From: an uncultured Pelagibacteraceae bacterium
GTDB taxonomy: Bacteria; Pseudomonadota; Alphaproteobacteria; Pelagibacterales; Pelagibacteraceae
Length of the DNA stretch: 64,000 nt
Assembly: GCA_902533075.1 (NCBI GenBank)
Contig: CACAKN010000004.1
Location: 1 to 64,000, forward strand
Reading direction: 5' to 3'
The notes beneath the pieces are model-generated. The model saw nothing but the letters and a program-made list of their open reading frames with translations. It had not been told where the DNA came from and made no database searches. The translations under genes and the position numbers were made by a program. Shown one piece after another: positions 54,403-63,645 of this stretch (its first letter is position 1; the number at the start of each line of letters is the position of its first letter).

Positions 54403-54999
54403 TTAAGTTAATATTTCAACAAGCTGCCAATTTGGATTTGTTGACCTTGTATTTCTAGAAAAGACCCATGTATCATATATTTTTTTTATCTTTTCCGGAT
54501 CACCAGATATAATTTTCTTATCTTTGTCTTTAATACAAGTTATCACCTCAGCTACAAAATCTACAGTAACTTTTAATATATCATTTGATTTTTTATGTTC
54601 TTTAATATCAGCTTTATCTATTCCAATAAAAGTTATTTCTGCAAAATGACCTCTTTGACTTCTTTCCTTAAGAGCTTCATCGAATTGATCGTGTATTTTT
54701 TTACTTAAAAGTGGTTTACTTTTTACTAACTTATTATCATCATCACTAAAGTCTGTTATAATTGTTTCGTAGGCTATTTTTGCACCTTTTAAAAAATCTT
54801 TTTGAGCATTTTCATCAAAATTTTCTTTTTGATGAGTTTTTATTTTTGGATCAATATTCTTTAAAATTTCCTCAAATTGCGGAGGGGCCTTTCCTTCAAA
54901 ACCTGTTCTTTTTCCTAAAATCCCCCTTAATCTTAAAAAAATAAAACCAGCAATCATTGCAAGTAAAATGATGTCTATATATTCAAAACTATAATTCAT
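54403..54999 (-). CDS. Tim44-like domain protein
   Basis: A 198-residue protein with one N-terminal helix (IDIILLAMIAGFIFLRLRG, residues 8-26) then GILGKRTGFEG and a C-terminal Tim44-like domain (about 70-198) with FAEITFIGIDKADIKE and SGDPEKIKKIYDTWVFSRNTRSTNPNWQLVEI. It is an alphaproteobacterial relative of the mitochondrial import component, anchored in the inner membrane. Its bacterial role is uncertain. It is divergent from fxsA. Confidence 0.92.
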   Translation of the reverse strand: MNYSFEYIDIILLAMIAGFIFLRLRGILGKRTGFEGKAPPQFEEILKNIDPKIKTHQKENFDENAQKDFLKGAKIAYETIITDFSDDDNKLVKSKPLLSKKIHDQFDEALKERSQRGHFAEITFIGIDKADIKEHKKSNDILKVTVDFVAEVITCIKDKDKKIISGDPEKIKKIYDTWVFSRNTRSTNPNWQLVEILT

Positions 55000-55056
55000 T
55001 AGATTAATTTAATTACTATGTTGATTAATTTCAACTAGCAATTACATTAAAGACAA

Positions 55057-55482
55057 ATGAACACACTATTATTAACAATTATATTAGTTCCAATAATCGA
55101 AATTTACCTATTTATTAAAATTGGCTCACAAATAGGAGCATTTAATACAATTTCACTCATATTTATTACTGCAATTATTGGGGTCGTCTATGCAAGATAT
55201 GAAGGCCTGAACACTTTAAAATCTGGATTGTCACAATTATTTAAAAATGAGGTACCCGCTTATGAAATAATATCGGGCGCTGCTATTGCTTTTGCAGCTT
55301 TACTTTTAATTATACCTGGGTTTGCAACTGATACGATTGGTTTTTTATTAATTTTTCCTTTAACAAGAAAACTTTTTTTTAAAAAAATTTCAACAAAATT
55401 TGAAAAAAATAGAAAAGAAAAAAAAAATTTTATTGAGGGCGAATATGAAGATATAGAAGACGATAATGACAGAAAAATTTAA
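55057..55482 (+). CDS. fxsA: FxsA family membrane protein
   Basis: A 141-residue protein with three helices: IILVPIIEIYLFIKIGSQIGAFNTISLIFITAIIGVVYARYEGL and ALLLIIPGFATDTIGFLLIFPLTRKLF match FxsA, whose overexpression suppresses F exclusion of phage T7. The Lys-rich then acidic tail is variable. It overlaps secB by 17 bases. Confidence 0.92.
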   Translation: MNTLLLTIILVPIIEIYLFIKIGSQIGAFNTISLIFITAIIGVVYARYEGLNTLKSGLSQLFKNEVPAYEIISGAAIAFAALLLIIPGFATDTIGFLLIFPLTRKLFFKKISTKFEKNRKEKKNFIEGEYEDIEDDNDRKI

Positions 55483-55888
55483 AATTCTTGCTAAATTTAT
55501 AAAAGACGCTTCAAGTGAAACAGCTGATATCGAAACATATTTATTTGTTAAAGAAAATATTTCTAAATACCAACTAAATATCGACATAACTTCTAAAGCA
55601 CTTAAAAATAAACTTATAGAGGTTAATACGACACTAAAATTTGAGGATAAAGAACCTAATGATAAAAAATCTTATTATGAAATAGTTTATGCGGCAATAG
55701 TCAAAATTAATGATGATATTAAAGAAAAAAAAGATTTAGAAAAAATTATATTGTGTGATGTACCAACAAAAATATTTCCTGATTTAGAAAATTCCTTTAT
55801 AAATTTAATGCATAACTCGGGACACCCAGGTGTTAAATTAGAAAAAAAAGTAGATTTTAATAAATTATACAATGAAAAATTTAATTAA
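55466..55888 (+). CDS. secB: Protein-export chaperone SecB
   Basis: A 140-residue chaperone by synteny and sequence. The first strand ILAKFIKDASSETADIETYLF, the long strand LIEVNTTLKFEDKEP, SYYEIVYAAIVKIND and the C-terminal FPDLENSFINLMHNSGHPGVKLEKKVDFNKLY correspond to SecB. It keeps preproteins export-competent for SecA. It overlaps fxsA by 17 bases and meets the convergent dnaQ stop by 4. Confidence 0.88.
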   Translation: MTEKFKILAKFIKDASSETADIETYLFVKENISKYQLNIDITSKALKNKLIEVNTTLKFEDKEPNDKKSYYEIVYAAIVKINDDIKEKKDLEKIILCDVPTKIFPDLENSFINLMHNSGHPGVKLEKKVDFNKLYNEKFN

Positions 55889-56547
55889 AAAAAATTTTTT
55901 TTCAAACTACCTTTAATATAATCTTTGTGTTTTTTTAATTCTTCATTAGAAGGTATAATTATTTTTTTATAATATGAAATTGGTTTATCAATTTCTTTTT
56001 TTAAATTAAAATCTTTATCATGTAAATCTAAAGTTGGTTCTTTTTGATCGATCAAATTAATGTAAACTTTAGCCAACAAGTCACAATCAACTAAAGCTGT
56101 ATGTAGTGTTCTGTTTGTATTATCAATTCGATATCTTTTACATAAAGCATCTAAACTTATTGATGAACCAGGAAATTTATCTCTGGCTAAAATTAATGTG
56201 TCGATAATTTTATTATCAATTGTTTTTTTTCCAAGAATTTTTAGCTCATTATTTAAGTGAGATAAATCAAACTCAGCGTTATGAATAATAAGATTTTTAT
56301 CTCTAATAAAAGTTAAGAATTCATCAACAATTTCACTAAATTTTTTTTTCTTTGACAAAAATTCATCAGTGTAACCGTGAATTTCAAGTGCCTTTTCAGA
56401 AACTTTTCTTTCAGGATTTAAATAGCAATGAAATCTATTTTTTGTTGGAATTAGATTATCTAGCTCAATACATCCAATCTCAACAATTCTGTGTCCATCT
56501 TTGACAGACAAGCCTGTGGTCTCTGTATCTAATACTATTTCTTTCAT
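55885..56547 (-). CDS. dnaQ: DNA polymerase III epsilon subunit (3'-5' exonuclease)
   Basis: A 220-residue DEDDh exonuclease with Asp7 and Glu9 in VLDTETTGLS, AEFDLSHLNNEL and RTLHTALVDCDLLAKVY (catalytic His/Asp). The C terminus, which would contact the polymerase subunit, is short. It provides replication proofreading. It abuts coaE in the minus-strand run pointing away from the candidate origin. Confidence 0.94.
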   Translation of the reverse strand: MKEIVLDTETTGLSVKDGHRIVEIGCIELDNLIPTKNRFHCYLNPERKVSEKALEIHGYTDEFLSKKKKFSEIVDEFLTFIRDKNLIIHNAEFDLSHLNNELKILGKKTIDNKIIDTLILARDKFPGSSISLDALCKRYRIDNTNRTLHTALVDCDLLAKVYINLIDQKEPTLDLHDKDFNLKKEIDKPISYYKKIIIPSNEELKKHKDYIKGSLKKNFF

Positions 56548-57117
56548 TTATAATATTTCATTTAAAATATTTTCTATACTTATTTTAACAGAGTTTTTTC
56601 TAAAATTATTCTTAATTACAAAATGAGATCTTTTTTTTTTATAATCAAGTGGAAGTTGAATTTTTTTGAATAATTTTATTAACTTTGGATTAAAATTTTT
56701 TCTACCCTTTAATCTAAGAGAAATATCTTTTTTTTTGGACTGAACAAATACCAAAATATCATTTTTACTATTTATTTTATTTTCAAGAAATAAAGGTATA
56801 TCCAATATTACAATTTTTTTATTTTTGTTTTTTTGCAAAAATATTTGCATTTTTTTTCTAATTTCAAAATGAACTATTTTAATAATTTTTTTTAGATTTT
56901 GATTATTGTCTAATATAGCTTTTTGAACCTGATTTTTATCTACTGGATAAGATTTAAAAAAGTTAGGTAATTTTTTATTAAGTTTAAAAAATATTTTCTT
57001 ATTTTTTTTATATAATTTACCAACTTCATAATCAGCATTAAACACTGGATAACCAAAACTTTTAGCTACAAAAGTTTTTCCTGATCCAATATCTCCTAAA
57101 ACTGCAATTCTTTTCAT
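56548..57117 (-). CDS. coaE: Dephospho-CoA kinase
   Basis: A 189-residue kinase with the P-loop LGDIGSGKTFVAKSFG, NADYEVGKLY and the LDIPLFLENK metal/lid block. It catalyses the last step of coenzyme A synthesis. The Lys content is very high, a result of the AT bias. It overlaps aroE by 4 bases. Confidence 0.94.
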   Translation of the reverse strand: MKRIAVLGDIGSGKTFVAKSFGYPVFNADYEVGKLYKKNKKIFFKLNKKLPNFFKSYPVDKNQVQKAILDNNQNLKKIIKIVHFEIRKKMQIFLQKNKNKKIVILDIPLFLENKINSKNDILVFVQSKKKDISLRLKGRKNFNPKLIKLFKKIQLPLDYKKKRSHFVIKNNFRKNSVKISIENILNEIL

Positions 57118-57908
57118 TGATATAAAAGTTTTATTACTTTATCATTAATTTTAGGCTCTACGTTGTGCCATATCTTAAAAGCTATTAAAGCCTGATAAAT
57201 AAACATCATTTTACCATTTTCTACTATGCTCCCTAATTTAATTCCTTTATTTAAAAAATTAGTGGTTTTTGGATTATATATTACATCATAAAAAAATTTA
57301 TCTTTTCCGATTTTTGAAAAGTCTAAATCTAATTCATCATCTTTATTCAATCCTAAACTTGTTGCATTTATAATCATATCAAAATCAGGAACATCCCCCC
57401 AATCAATTATAGTTATATTTTTAAATAAACTTTTTAAGTTCTCTGCTCTACTTTTAGTTCTATTGCTTACAAAAATATCATTTGCACCCATTTTGTTTAG
57501 AGCAAAGATTATTGACGGAACAACACCACCAGCCCCTAATATGAAAATTTTTTTATTCTTAACCTGAAAATTTTTATCTTTAATTCCCAACTCAAAACCG
57601 CCAACATCAGTGTTATGTCCAATCATTTTTTCACCATCTAAAGAAATCGTGTTCACAGATTGAGTTGCATTAGCCTCTGGTGATAGCTCATTCAAATATG
57701 GAATAATTTTTTTTTTGAAAGGTATGGTTATATTGACCCCGTAAATACCATTTTTTTTAATGTTTAAAATAAAATCCTCGACTTCGTTGATAGCCAATTT
57801 TTTTTTATGATAAATGGCTTTAATTTTGTTATCATTAATCCAGTGATTATGTAGTTTGGGTGACAATGAGTGGTCTATCGGGTTTCCTATCACAAAATAT
57901 TTTTTCAT
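57114..57908 (-). CDS. aroE: Shikimate dehydrogenase
   Basis: A 264-residue NADP oxidoreductase: VIGNPIDHSLSPKLHN, GVNITIPFKKKI with the catalytic Lys, GHNTDVGGF with the Asp and ILGAGGVVPSIIFAL as nucleotide site. It reduces 3-dehydroshikimate in the shikimate pathway. It follows maf by 12 bases in the conserved alphaproteobacterial order maf-aroE-coaE-dnaQ. Confidence 0.96.
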   Translation of the reverse strand: MKKYFVIGNPIDHSLSPKLHNHWINDNKIKAIYHKKKLAINEVEDFILNIKKNGIYGVNITIPFKKKIIPYLNELSPEANATQSVNTISLDGEKMIGHNTDVGGFELGIKDKNFQVKNKKIFILGAGGVVPSIIFALNKMGANDIFVSNRTKSRAENLKSLFKNITIIDWGDVPDFDMIINATSLGLNKDDELDLDFSKIGKDKFFYDVIYNPKTTNFLNKGIKLGSIVENGKMMFIYQALIAFKIWHNVEPKINDKVIKLLYQ

Positions 57909-57920
57909 TATAAGTTTTTT

Positions 57921-58505
57921 CTAATTTAAGTTTTCCAAATATTCTTTTATTTTTTTTACTGGCAATCCCATTATTGTATCTTTATCACCTTCAATTTTTG
58001 AAAATAAATTTCTACCTTCGCTCTCTATTTGATAAACATTGTAAGCATATAAATTTTCATCAGATATCTTAGATAAGTATTTTTTTAGATCTACATCTGA
58101 AAAATTTTTCATTTGCAATATAGCTTTATCCGTATGATTCCAAATCATCGATCCATTTTTAGAAATACATACTGAACTTATTAAGTGATGCATTTTTCCA
58201 TTGAGTTTCTTAAGAATTTTTAAAGCTTCTTGCCTATCTTCGGGTTTTGATATTAGTTCACCTTCCAAATCTATTACACTATCAGCTCCTAAAACTAAAT
58301 CAGAATTATTATTTTGGCTTACTTTGTTCGCTTTTAATTCAGCTAAATTTTTTGAAATTATTTCTGGAGATGCCTTAATTCTTAATAACGTTTTCTTAAT
58401 CACATCTTCATCGATATTAGATGGTTTAACTGTGCTTGATATATTGTGTTTATCAAGAATTTCTTTTCTTACTTTACTTTTTGATGCAAGTATTAAATCA
58501 ACCAT
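57921..58505 (-). CDS. maf: Maf-like nucleotide pyrophosphatase
   Basis: A 194-residue Maf/YceF-family protein: LILASKSKVRKEILDKH, ADSVIDLEGELISKPEDRQEALKILKKLNGKMHHLIS and VYQIESEGRNLFSKIEGDKDTIMGLP. Such enzymes hydrolyse non-canonical or modified NTPs. It overlaps ppsR by 8 bases. Confidence 0.94.
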   Translation of the reverse strand: MVDLILASKSKVRKEILDKHNISSTVKPSNIDEDVIKKTLLRIKASPEIISKNLAELKANKVSQNNNSDLVLGADSVIDLEGELISKPEDRQEALKILKKLNGKMHHLISSVCISKNGSMIWNHTDKAILQMKNFSDVDLKKYLSKISDENLYAYNVYQIESEGRNLFSKIEGDKDTIMGLPVKKIKEYLENLN

Positions 58506-59322
58506 TTTCTTTATAAATTTCGTAAATCTTAATTATTGAAGCAGCAGTTTCTTCAACAGATTTTCTTGTTACGTCTATAGTTGGCCATTTATATTTTTTA
58601 AAAGTATTCTTTGCATCATCAACTTCTTTTCTAATTTTATCAAGATCAGTGTATGATTTGTTCTCGGTTTCTTTTAAAGAATTCATTCTGTTTTTTCTTA
58701 TATCAACGAGTCTCTCTGGTTCTGTATTCAAACCAACAACACAAGAAATTTTTGGATTTTTTTTTAATATTTCTGGAATTGAATTTTCATTTACTAATGG
58801 AATATTAGATGTCTTAAAGCCTTTGTTGGCTAAATAAATTGATGTTGGTGTTTTACTGGTTCTGCTTACACCTAATAAAATAATATCTGATTTATTAATT
58901 TCTTTTAATAAATTTCCATCATCATGATTTATTGTAAACTGTATTGCTGCAATCCTTTTGTAGTACTCATCATTTAAAGCATATTGACCGCTGGGTTGAT
59001 GCGATGCTTTTTGATTTAAAAGTTTTGAAAAACTTAAAATTAATTCTCCTAATACTCCAAAGCATGGAATTTTTTTATCTTCGCTTGTGTTTGCTAAATA
59101 CTTTGCTAAATGAGTATCAACGATTGAATATAAAATTATTGAATTATCATTCTTTTCCGCTTCAGACAGAATTCTAAAAATTTGATTTTCAGTTCTCGTG
59201 AATGAGTATGTGTGAATTTTATAATTGTTGTTTTTAAATTGAGCTTTAATGGCAATGAAAATTCTTTCTAACATTTCGCCTGTAGAATCTGATATAAGAT
59301 AAATTTGGTGTGTATTACTCAT
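58498..59322 (-). CDS. ppsR: Pyruvate,phosphate dikinase regulatory protein (kinase/phosphorylase)
   Basis: A 274-residue DUF299-family protein: IYLISDSTGEMLERI, HQPSGQYALNDEYYKRIAAIQFTINHDDG with the substrate contact and DIILLGVSRTSKTPTSIYLANKGFK with a P-loop-like GxSRxSKT motif. It phosphorylates and dephosphorylates PPDK or PEP synthase in response to energy state. It is the first gene leftward of the candidate origin. Confidence 0.94.
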   Translation of the reverse strand: MSNTHQIYLISDSTGEMLERIFIAIKAQFKNNNYKIHTYSFTRTENQIFRILSEAEKNDNSIILYSIVDTHLAKYLANTSEDKKIPCFGVLGELILSFSKLLNQKASHQPSGQYALNDEYYKRIAAIQFTINHDDGNLLKEINKSDIILLGVSRTSKTPTSIYLANKGFKTSNIPLVNENSIPEILKKNPKISCVVGLNTEPERLVDIRKNRMNSLKETENKSYTDLDKIRKEVDDAKNTFKKYKWPTIDVTRKSVEETAASIIKIYEIYKENG

Positions 59323-59604
59323 GTATTAAGTGTTAATAAATTTTTATTATTTAAATCATATTTAATTATTTTAACATTTTAAAATTTATGTTGTAAAACC
59401 TGGTTTTTATTCACATTATTAAACAACTGAATAAAAATTTCTAAAAATTTATATGTTTTGTTAATAAGCTTCAATTTTTCATATATATTTAATAAATTTA
59501 AAACACTAAATGTTAATAAATTGTTTATAAAATGTTCATTAAATTTAATCATCCTAATTCACAAGTTATACTAATAATACAATCTTATATATTTAATTAT
59601 TATT
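59323..59604. other. Candidate chromosomal replication origin (oriC)
   Basis: A 282-base, extremely AT-rich gap between divergent ppsR and hemE. It holds TTATTCACA at 59407-59415, a perfect DnaA-box match, and TAATTCACA at 59555-59563 with one mismatch. It also holds three copies of TGTTAATAA (59331-59339, 59459-59467, 59511-59519) and one TGTTTATAA (59522-59530), which are DnaA-box-like on the minus strand. The flanking genes reproduce the order around Caulobacter oriC (maf/aroE/coaE/dnaQ on one side, hemE/rho on the other), and all nearby genes on both sides run away from it. No experiment is available here. Confidence 0.7.
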
Positions 59605-60606
59605 ATGTCACCAATTAGAGAAGTAATATCGGATAAAAAAACGAATATAAACCCTATATGGATTATGAGGCAAGCAGGAAGGTACTTGCCAGAGTTTAGA
59701 GAAATAAGAAAAAAAAATCCTAATTTTATAAAACTATGTTTAAATCAAAAATTATCATCTGAAATAACGCTTCAGCCATTAAAAAGATTTGAATTAGATG
59801 CAGCTATTATTTTTTCTGATATCTTAATGTTGCCATATGGTTTAAATCAAAAAGTTGAATTTAAAAAAAATCTTGGGCCTTTATTAGGAAAATTAAATCT
59901 AAATGAGATTTCACAATTAAGCGAGGAAGAATTTGTAAAAAAAATTAATCAAGTATACAAAGCTATAAAGTTAGTCAGTGGTAATCAATTACTCAAAAAT
60001 AAAGACACTATAGGATTTGTTGGAGCTCCTTGGACATTATTAGTATATATGATCAACAAACGCTCCCCAAAATTTAAATTAATAGATAATTTTTTTAGTG
60101 ATAAAACTTCAATTAAAAAAATATTAGAAATATTAGATAAATTTATAAAAATTCATATTAAAAATCAAATTGACAACGGTGCTAAAATTATCCAAATTTT
60201 TGATAGTTGGGCAGGATTATTAAATGAAAGTGATCTTTTAAAATATATTTATAATCCAACTTTGTCTTTAGTAGAATTTACAAAGTCTCTAAATGTTCCC
60301 GTCATATGTTTCCCAAAGGGAATAAAAAATTATAAAGAATACTCTGAATTTATTAAACCAGACGCTATTAGCATAGATTATGAGGTCGATCCTTCTTTAA
60401 TTAGTAAAGAAATAAAAATACCTGTTCAAGGAGGAATGGATCCTAAAGTTTTGTTAACTGATAAAGAAACTATAAAAAAAGAGGCAAAAAGATACCTAGA
60501 TATATTTAAAGATCATCCTTATATCTTTAATTTAGGACATGGAATCTTACCAGAAACAGATCCTGGTATGATGGACTATTTAGTAAAAACTGTGAAAGAT
60601 TATTAA
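59605..60606 (+). CDS. hemE: Uroporphyrinogen decarboxylase
   Basis: A 333-residue TIM barrel with IWIMRQAGRYLPEFRE, IIFSDILMLP (catalytic Asp), FVGAPWTLLVYM, IFDSWAGLL and GHGILPETDPGMM. It decarboxylates four acetates to give coproporphyrinogen III. It is the first gene rightward of the candidate origin and forms an operon with hemH (1-base gap) and hemG. Confidence 0.97.
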   Translation: MSPIREVISDKKTNINPIWIMRQAGRYLPEFREIRKKNPNFIKLCLNQKLSSEITLQPLKRFELDAAIIFSDILMLPYGLNQKVEFKKNLGPLLGKLNLNEISQLSEEEFVKKINQVYKAIKLVSGNQLLKNKDTIGFVGAPWTLLVYMINKRSPKFKLIDNFFSDKTSIKKILEILDKFIKIHIKNQIDNGAKIIQIFDSWAGLLNESDLLKYIYNPTLSLVEFTKSLNVPVICFPKGIKNYKEYSEFIKPDAISIDYEVDPSLISKEIKIPVQGGMDPKVLLTDKETIKKEAKRYLDIFKDHPYIFNLGHGILPETDPGMMDYLVKTVKDY

Positions 60607-60607
60607 T

Positions 60608-61720
60608 ATGGATTACGTGCAACCAAAAAGAAAAACAAAAGTTGTGTTTGTACAACTTGGATCACCATCTGAACCAACAACTAAAGCTTTGAGAAAATAT
60701 CTTCGAAAATTTTTAGGTGATCCAAGAGTTGTTGACATTAACCCTTGGCTTTGGAAGATAATTTTGAATTGTTTCGTATTACCTTTTAGACCACGAAAAT
60801 CAGCAAAACTTTATGCGAGAATTTGGGATGGTGAAAGCTTTCCGTTGATTACCAATACCAGAGATTTCACAAAAAATGTTAGTGAGGAACTAAAAAAGAT
60901 AGATCCACAAGGTTATGTCGAAGTTAATCACGCTTTTTTGTTATCACCGCCGTATGTAAATGAAGTTTATGATAGTTGGGAAGAAGATTTAAAAAAAGGA
61001 ACTGGAGCAACAAAGCTTCTTGTAATACCAATGTTTCCACAATATTCCGAAAGCACTATAGCTTCGGGAATAGATGCGCTAGCAAAAGAGCTATCAAAAA
61101 GAGTAAAAATACCAACTTTTGAGGTAATAACAAATTTTCATAGAACACACGCTTTCATAGACAATTCAGTTAATCAAGTAGACTCAAAATTAGAAGAACT
61201 AATAAAACAAGGGAAGAAAATTGATAGTTTAATAATAACTTTTCATGGAATGCAAAAGAGAAGGATTGTTAATAAAGGAGACGATTATTATCGTCATTGT
61301 TATGAAACTTTTTGTCTTATTATAAAAAATCTTAAAAATATCAAACCAGAACAATGCTTGATGAGTTTTCAAAGTCGTTTTGGATCTGAGGAATGGATAA
61401 CACCATATACCGAGGATGTAGTTAAAAAATTAATATCAGAAGGAAAAAAAGAAATCGCAATATATTCTCCAAGCTTTGTTGCAGATTGTCTAGAGACTAC
61501 CGATGAATTGGGCCATGAGCTGGTAAATGAGGCAAAAGAATTAGGCGGCAATATCTATCCAATAGAATGTTTAAATACTAATAAAAATTGGTGTAAAGAT
61601 TTTGCCAAATATACTTTTACTCAAGCAGAGGGTTCGGCGCAGGATAAAGAGGATATAGAATATAAACTTGACAAAAAATATTATCAAGAAATGCCAGAAC
61701 TAGTGATGAATAAAACATAG
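60608..61720 (+). CDS. hemH: Ferrochelatase
   Basis: A 370-residue enzyme inserting iron into protoporphyrin. LGSPSEPTTKALRKYLRKFLGDPRVVDI is the N-terminal block, ITFHGMQKRRI contains the metal His, and SPSFVADCLETTDELGHE carries the acidic catalytic residues. The length is normal for proteobacterial ferrochelatase. It is followed 9 bases later by hemG, making the last haem steps contiguous. Confidence 0.97.
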   Translation: MDYVQPKRKTKVVFVQLGSPSEPTTKALRKYLRKFLGDPRVVDINPWLWKIILNCFVLPFRPRKSAKLYARIWDGESFPLITNTRDFTKNVSEELKKIDPQGYVEVNHAFLLSPPYVNEVYDSWEEDLKKGTGATKLLVIPMFPQYSESTIASGIDALAKELSKRVKIPTFEVITNFHRTHAFIDNSVNQVDSKLEELIKQGKKIDSLIITFHGMQKRRIVNKGDDYYRHCYETFCLIIKNLKNIKPEQCLMSFQSRFGSEEWITPYTEDVVKKLISEGKKEIAIYSPSFVADCLETTDELGHELVNEAKELGGNIYPIECLNTNKNWCKDFAKYTFTQAEGSAQDKEDIEYKLDKKYYQEMPELVMNKT

Positions 61721-61729
61721 TACCTTAAT

Positions 61730-62248
61730 ATGCATGACACATTGATAATTTATTCTAGTACAGATGGTCACACAAAAACTATTTGTAAAAGAATATCGAA
61801 TTTTTTAAATAATAAAAACGAGATTAAAATCATATCTCTGAATGAGGCAGCAAAGATTGATTTGTCTTTATTTAATAAAATAATAATAGGAGCTAGTATC
61901 AGATATGGCAAACACTCTAATAAGCTTTATAAATTTATTACATTAAATAAAAGTATATTAGACCAAAAACAAAGCATTTTTTTTTCAGTAAATGTAGTAG
62001 CAAGAAAATTAGAAAAAAATACTCCTGAAACAAATCCTTATATTAAAAAATTTTTAAAAATTTCTAATTGGAGACCCAAAAAAATAGGTGTATTTGCTGG
62101 CAGAGTCGATTATCCAAATTACGGTTTTTTTGACAAATATGTAATCAAATTTATTATGTTTTTAACAAATGGTCCTACAGACACATCACAATCTTATGAA
62201 TTTACAGATTGGTCAAAAGTAGATGAATTTGCGAAAGAATTGGCTTAA
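61730..62248 (+). CDS. hemG: Menaquinone/quinone-linked protoporphyrinogen oxidase HemG
   Basis: A 172-residue flavodoxin-like protein: LIIYSSTDGHTKTICKRI for FMN, IIGASIRYGKHSNKLYKFI, FFSVNVVARKLEKNTPETNPYIKKFLKISNWRPKKIGVFAGRVDYPNYGFFDKYVIKFIM (the long insert loop of HemG), and TDTSQSYEFTDW near the end. It oxidises protoporphyrinogen IX using quinone. HemG is mainly gammaproteobacterial, while alphaproteobacteria usually use HemJ, so this is notable. It lies 9 bases after hemH, the gene for the next step. Confidence 0.92.
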   Translation: MHDTLIIYSSTDGHTKTICKRISNFLNNKNEIKIISLNEAAKIDLSLFNKIIIGASIRYGKHSNKLYKFITLNKSILDQKQSIFFSVNVVARKLEKNTPETNPYIKKFLKISNWRPKKIGVFAGRVDYPNYGFFDKYVIKFIMFLTNGPTDTSQSYEFTDWSKVDEFAKELA

Positions 62249-62344
62249 ATCATCCTAAAAAGCGTTCAAAAGTGTTGATTTTAAGATCTTTCAAAAATTG
62301 AGGAACACTCTTGTAAAAGTTGTAATAGTATATATATTAGTGCC

Positions 62345-62364
62345 ATTATTAAGTCCTTAATAAT
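62345..62364 (+). promoter_or_regulatory. Palindrome in the rho leader
   Basis: ATTATTAAG (62345-62353) and CTTAATAAT (62356-62364) are perfect complements with a 2-base spacer, ending 7 bases before the rho ATG (62372). The stem would cover the place of a Shine-Dalgarno site, none of which is visible. A TTGTAA (62311-62316) / TATATT pair upstream could be the promoter. Confidence 0.5.
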
Positions 62365-62371
62365 TTAAATC

Positions 62372-63640
62372 ATGAACATTCAAGAACTAAAACTAAAATC
62401 ATCTGAACAACTCATTACTCAGGCTGAGGAATTGGGTATTGAAAATGCTAGTACTCTTAGAAAGCAAGAGATACTTTTTGCAATTTTAAAAAAAGTTGCA
62501 GAGAAAGAGGAAATAACTGGTGCAGGTGTTTTGCAGCTTTTACAAGATGGATTTGGTTTTCTCAGGGCCATGGAGTCAAATTATCTTCCAGGTCCGGATG
62601 ATATTTACGTTAGCCCAAGTCAAATACGAAAATTTGGTTTAAGAACAGGTGATACAGTTGAAGGACCAGTTAGAGCACCAAAAGAAGGTGAAAGATATTT
62701 TGCTTTACTTCAAGTAAGTAAAATTAACTTTGAAGAATCTGAAAAATCTAGACACAAGATTGCATTTGATAATCTAACCCCACTTTACCCTGACAAGCAA
62801 CTCGTCATGGAAGTAGAAATGACTAAAACTGAAAAAAAACCAGATTTAACCCCAAGATTGATTGATTTAGTGAGCCCTATAGGCAAAGGACAGAGATCTA
62901 TTATTATATCACCGCCTAAAGCTGGAAAAACAATGATTTTACAAAGTATTGCGAATTCAATAGCTAAGAATTATCCCGAATGTTATTTGATTGTATTATT
63001 AATTGATGAAAGACCTGAGGAAGTTACAGACATGCAAAGAACAGTAAAAGGTGAAGTGATTAGTTCTACTTTTGATGAACCGGCCCAACGTCACGTTGCT
63101 GTAGCAGAAATGGTTATAGAAAAAGCAAAAAGGTTAACAGAGCACAAAAAAGATGTGGTTATTCTCTTAGATTCAATAACAAGATTAGGAAGGGCTTATA
63201 ATGCTGTAATACCAAGCTCTGGTAAAGTTTTGACTGGAGGAGTAGATGCTAATGCGCTTCAAAGACCAAAGAGATTTTTTGGAGCAGCAAGAAATATTGA
63301 GGAAGGCGGATCTTTGACAATTATATCCACAGCACTAATTGATACTGGAAGTAGAATGGATGAAGTGATTTTTGAGGAATTTAAAGGGACTGGTAATAGC
63401 GAAACAGTTTTAGATAGAAAAATTGCGGATAAGAGAATTTATCCAGCGATCGATATTACAAAATCAGGAACTAGAAGAGAGGAGTTACTGTTTGATAAAA
63501 ATGATTTGCAAAAAATGAATGTACTAAGAAGGATAATTGCTCCAATGGGCACAATGGATGCAATAGAGTTTATTAGCTCAAAATTAAAGGATACAAAAAA
63601 CAATAGTGAATTTTTTAATTCAATGAACAAACCAGCTTAA
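62372..63640 (+). CDS. rho: Transcription termination factor Rho
   Basis: A 422-residue hexameric RNA helicase. The N-terminal RNA-binding domain (about 50-125) has [22 protein letters not shown], the ATPase has [15 protein letters not shown] (Walker A), [29 protein letters not shown] (Walker B) and [31 protein letters not shown] (R loop). It is compact, without long inserts. Preceded by a leader with a palindrome. In relatives it is part of the origin-proximal set. Confidence 0.98.
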   Translation: MNIQELKLKSSEQLITQAEELGIENASTLRKQEILFAILKKVAEKEEITGAGVLQLLQDGFGFLRAMESNYLPGPDDIYVSPSQIRKFGLRTGDTVEGPVRAPKEGERYFALLQVSKINFEESEKSRHKIAFDNLTPLYPDKQLVMEVEMTKTEKKPDLTPRLIDLVSPIGKGQRSIIISPPKAGKTMILQSIANSIAKNYPECYLIVLLIDERPEEVTDMQRTVKGEVISSTFDEPAQRHVAVAEMVIEKAKRLTEHKKDVVILLDSITRLGRAYNAVIPSSGKVLTGGVDANALQRPKRFFGAARNIEEGGSLTIISTALIDTGSRMDEVIFEEFKGTGNSETVLDRKIADKRIYPAIDITKSGTRREELLFDKNDLQKMNVLRRIIAPMGTMDAIEFISSKLKDTKNNSEFFNSMNKPA

Positions 63641-63645
63641 AACCA

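Noticed and set aside
55872-55905. A-run/T-run at the secB-dnaQ junction as a bidirectional terminator
   Set aside because: It has no GC stem and overlaps both stop codons; poly-A/T runs are common in this sequence.
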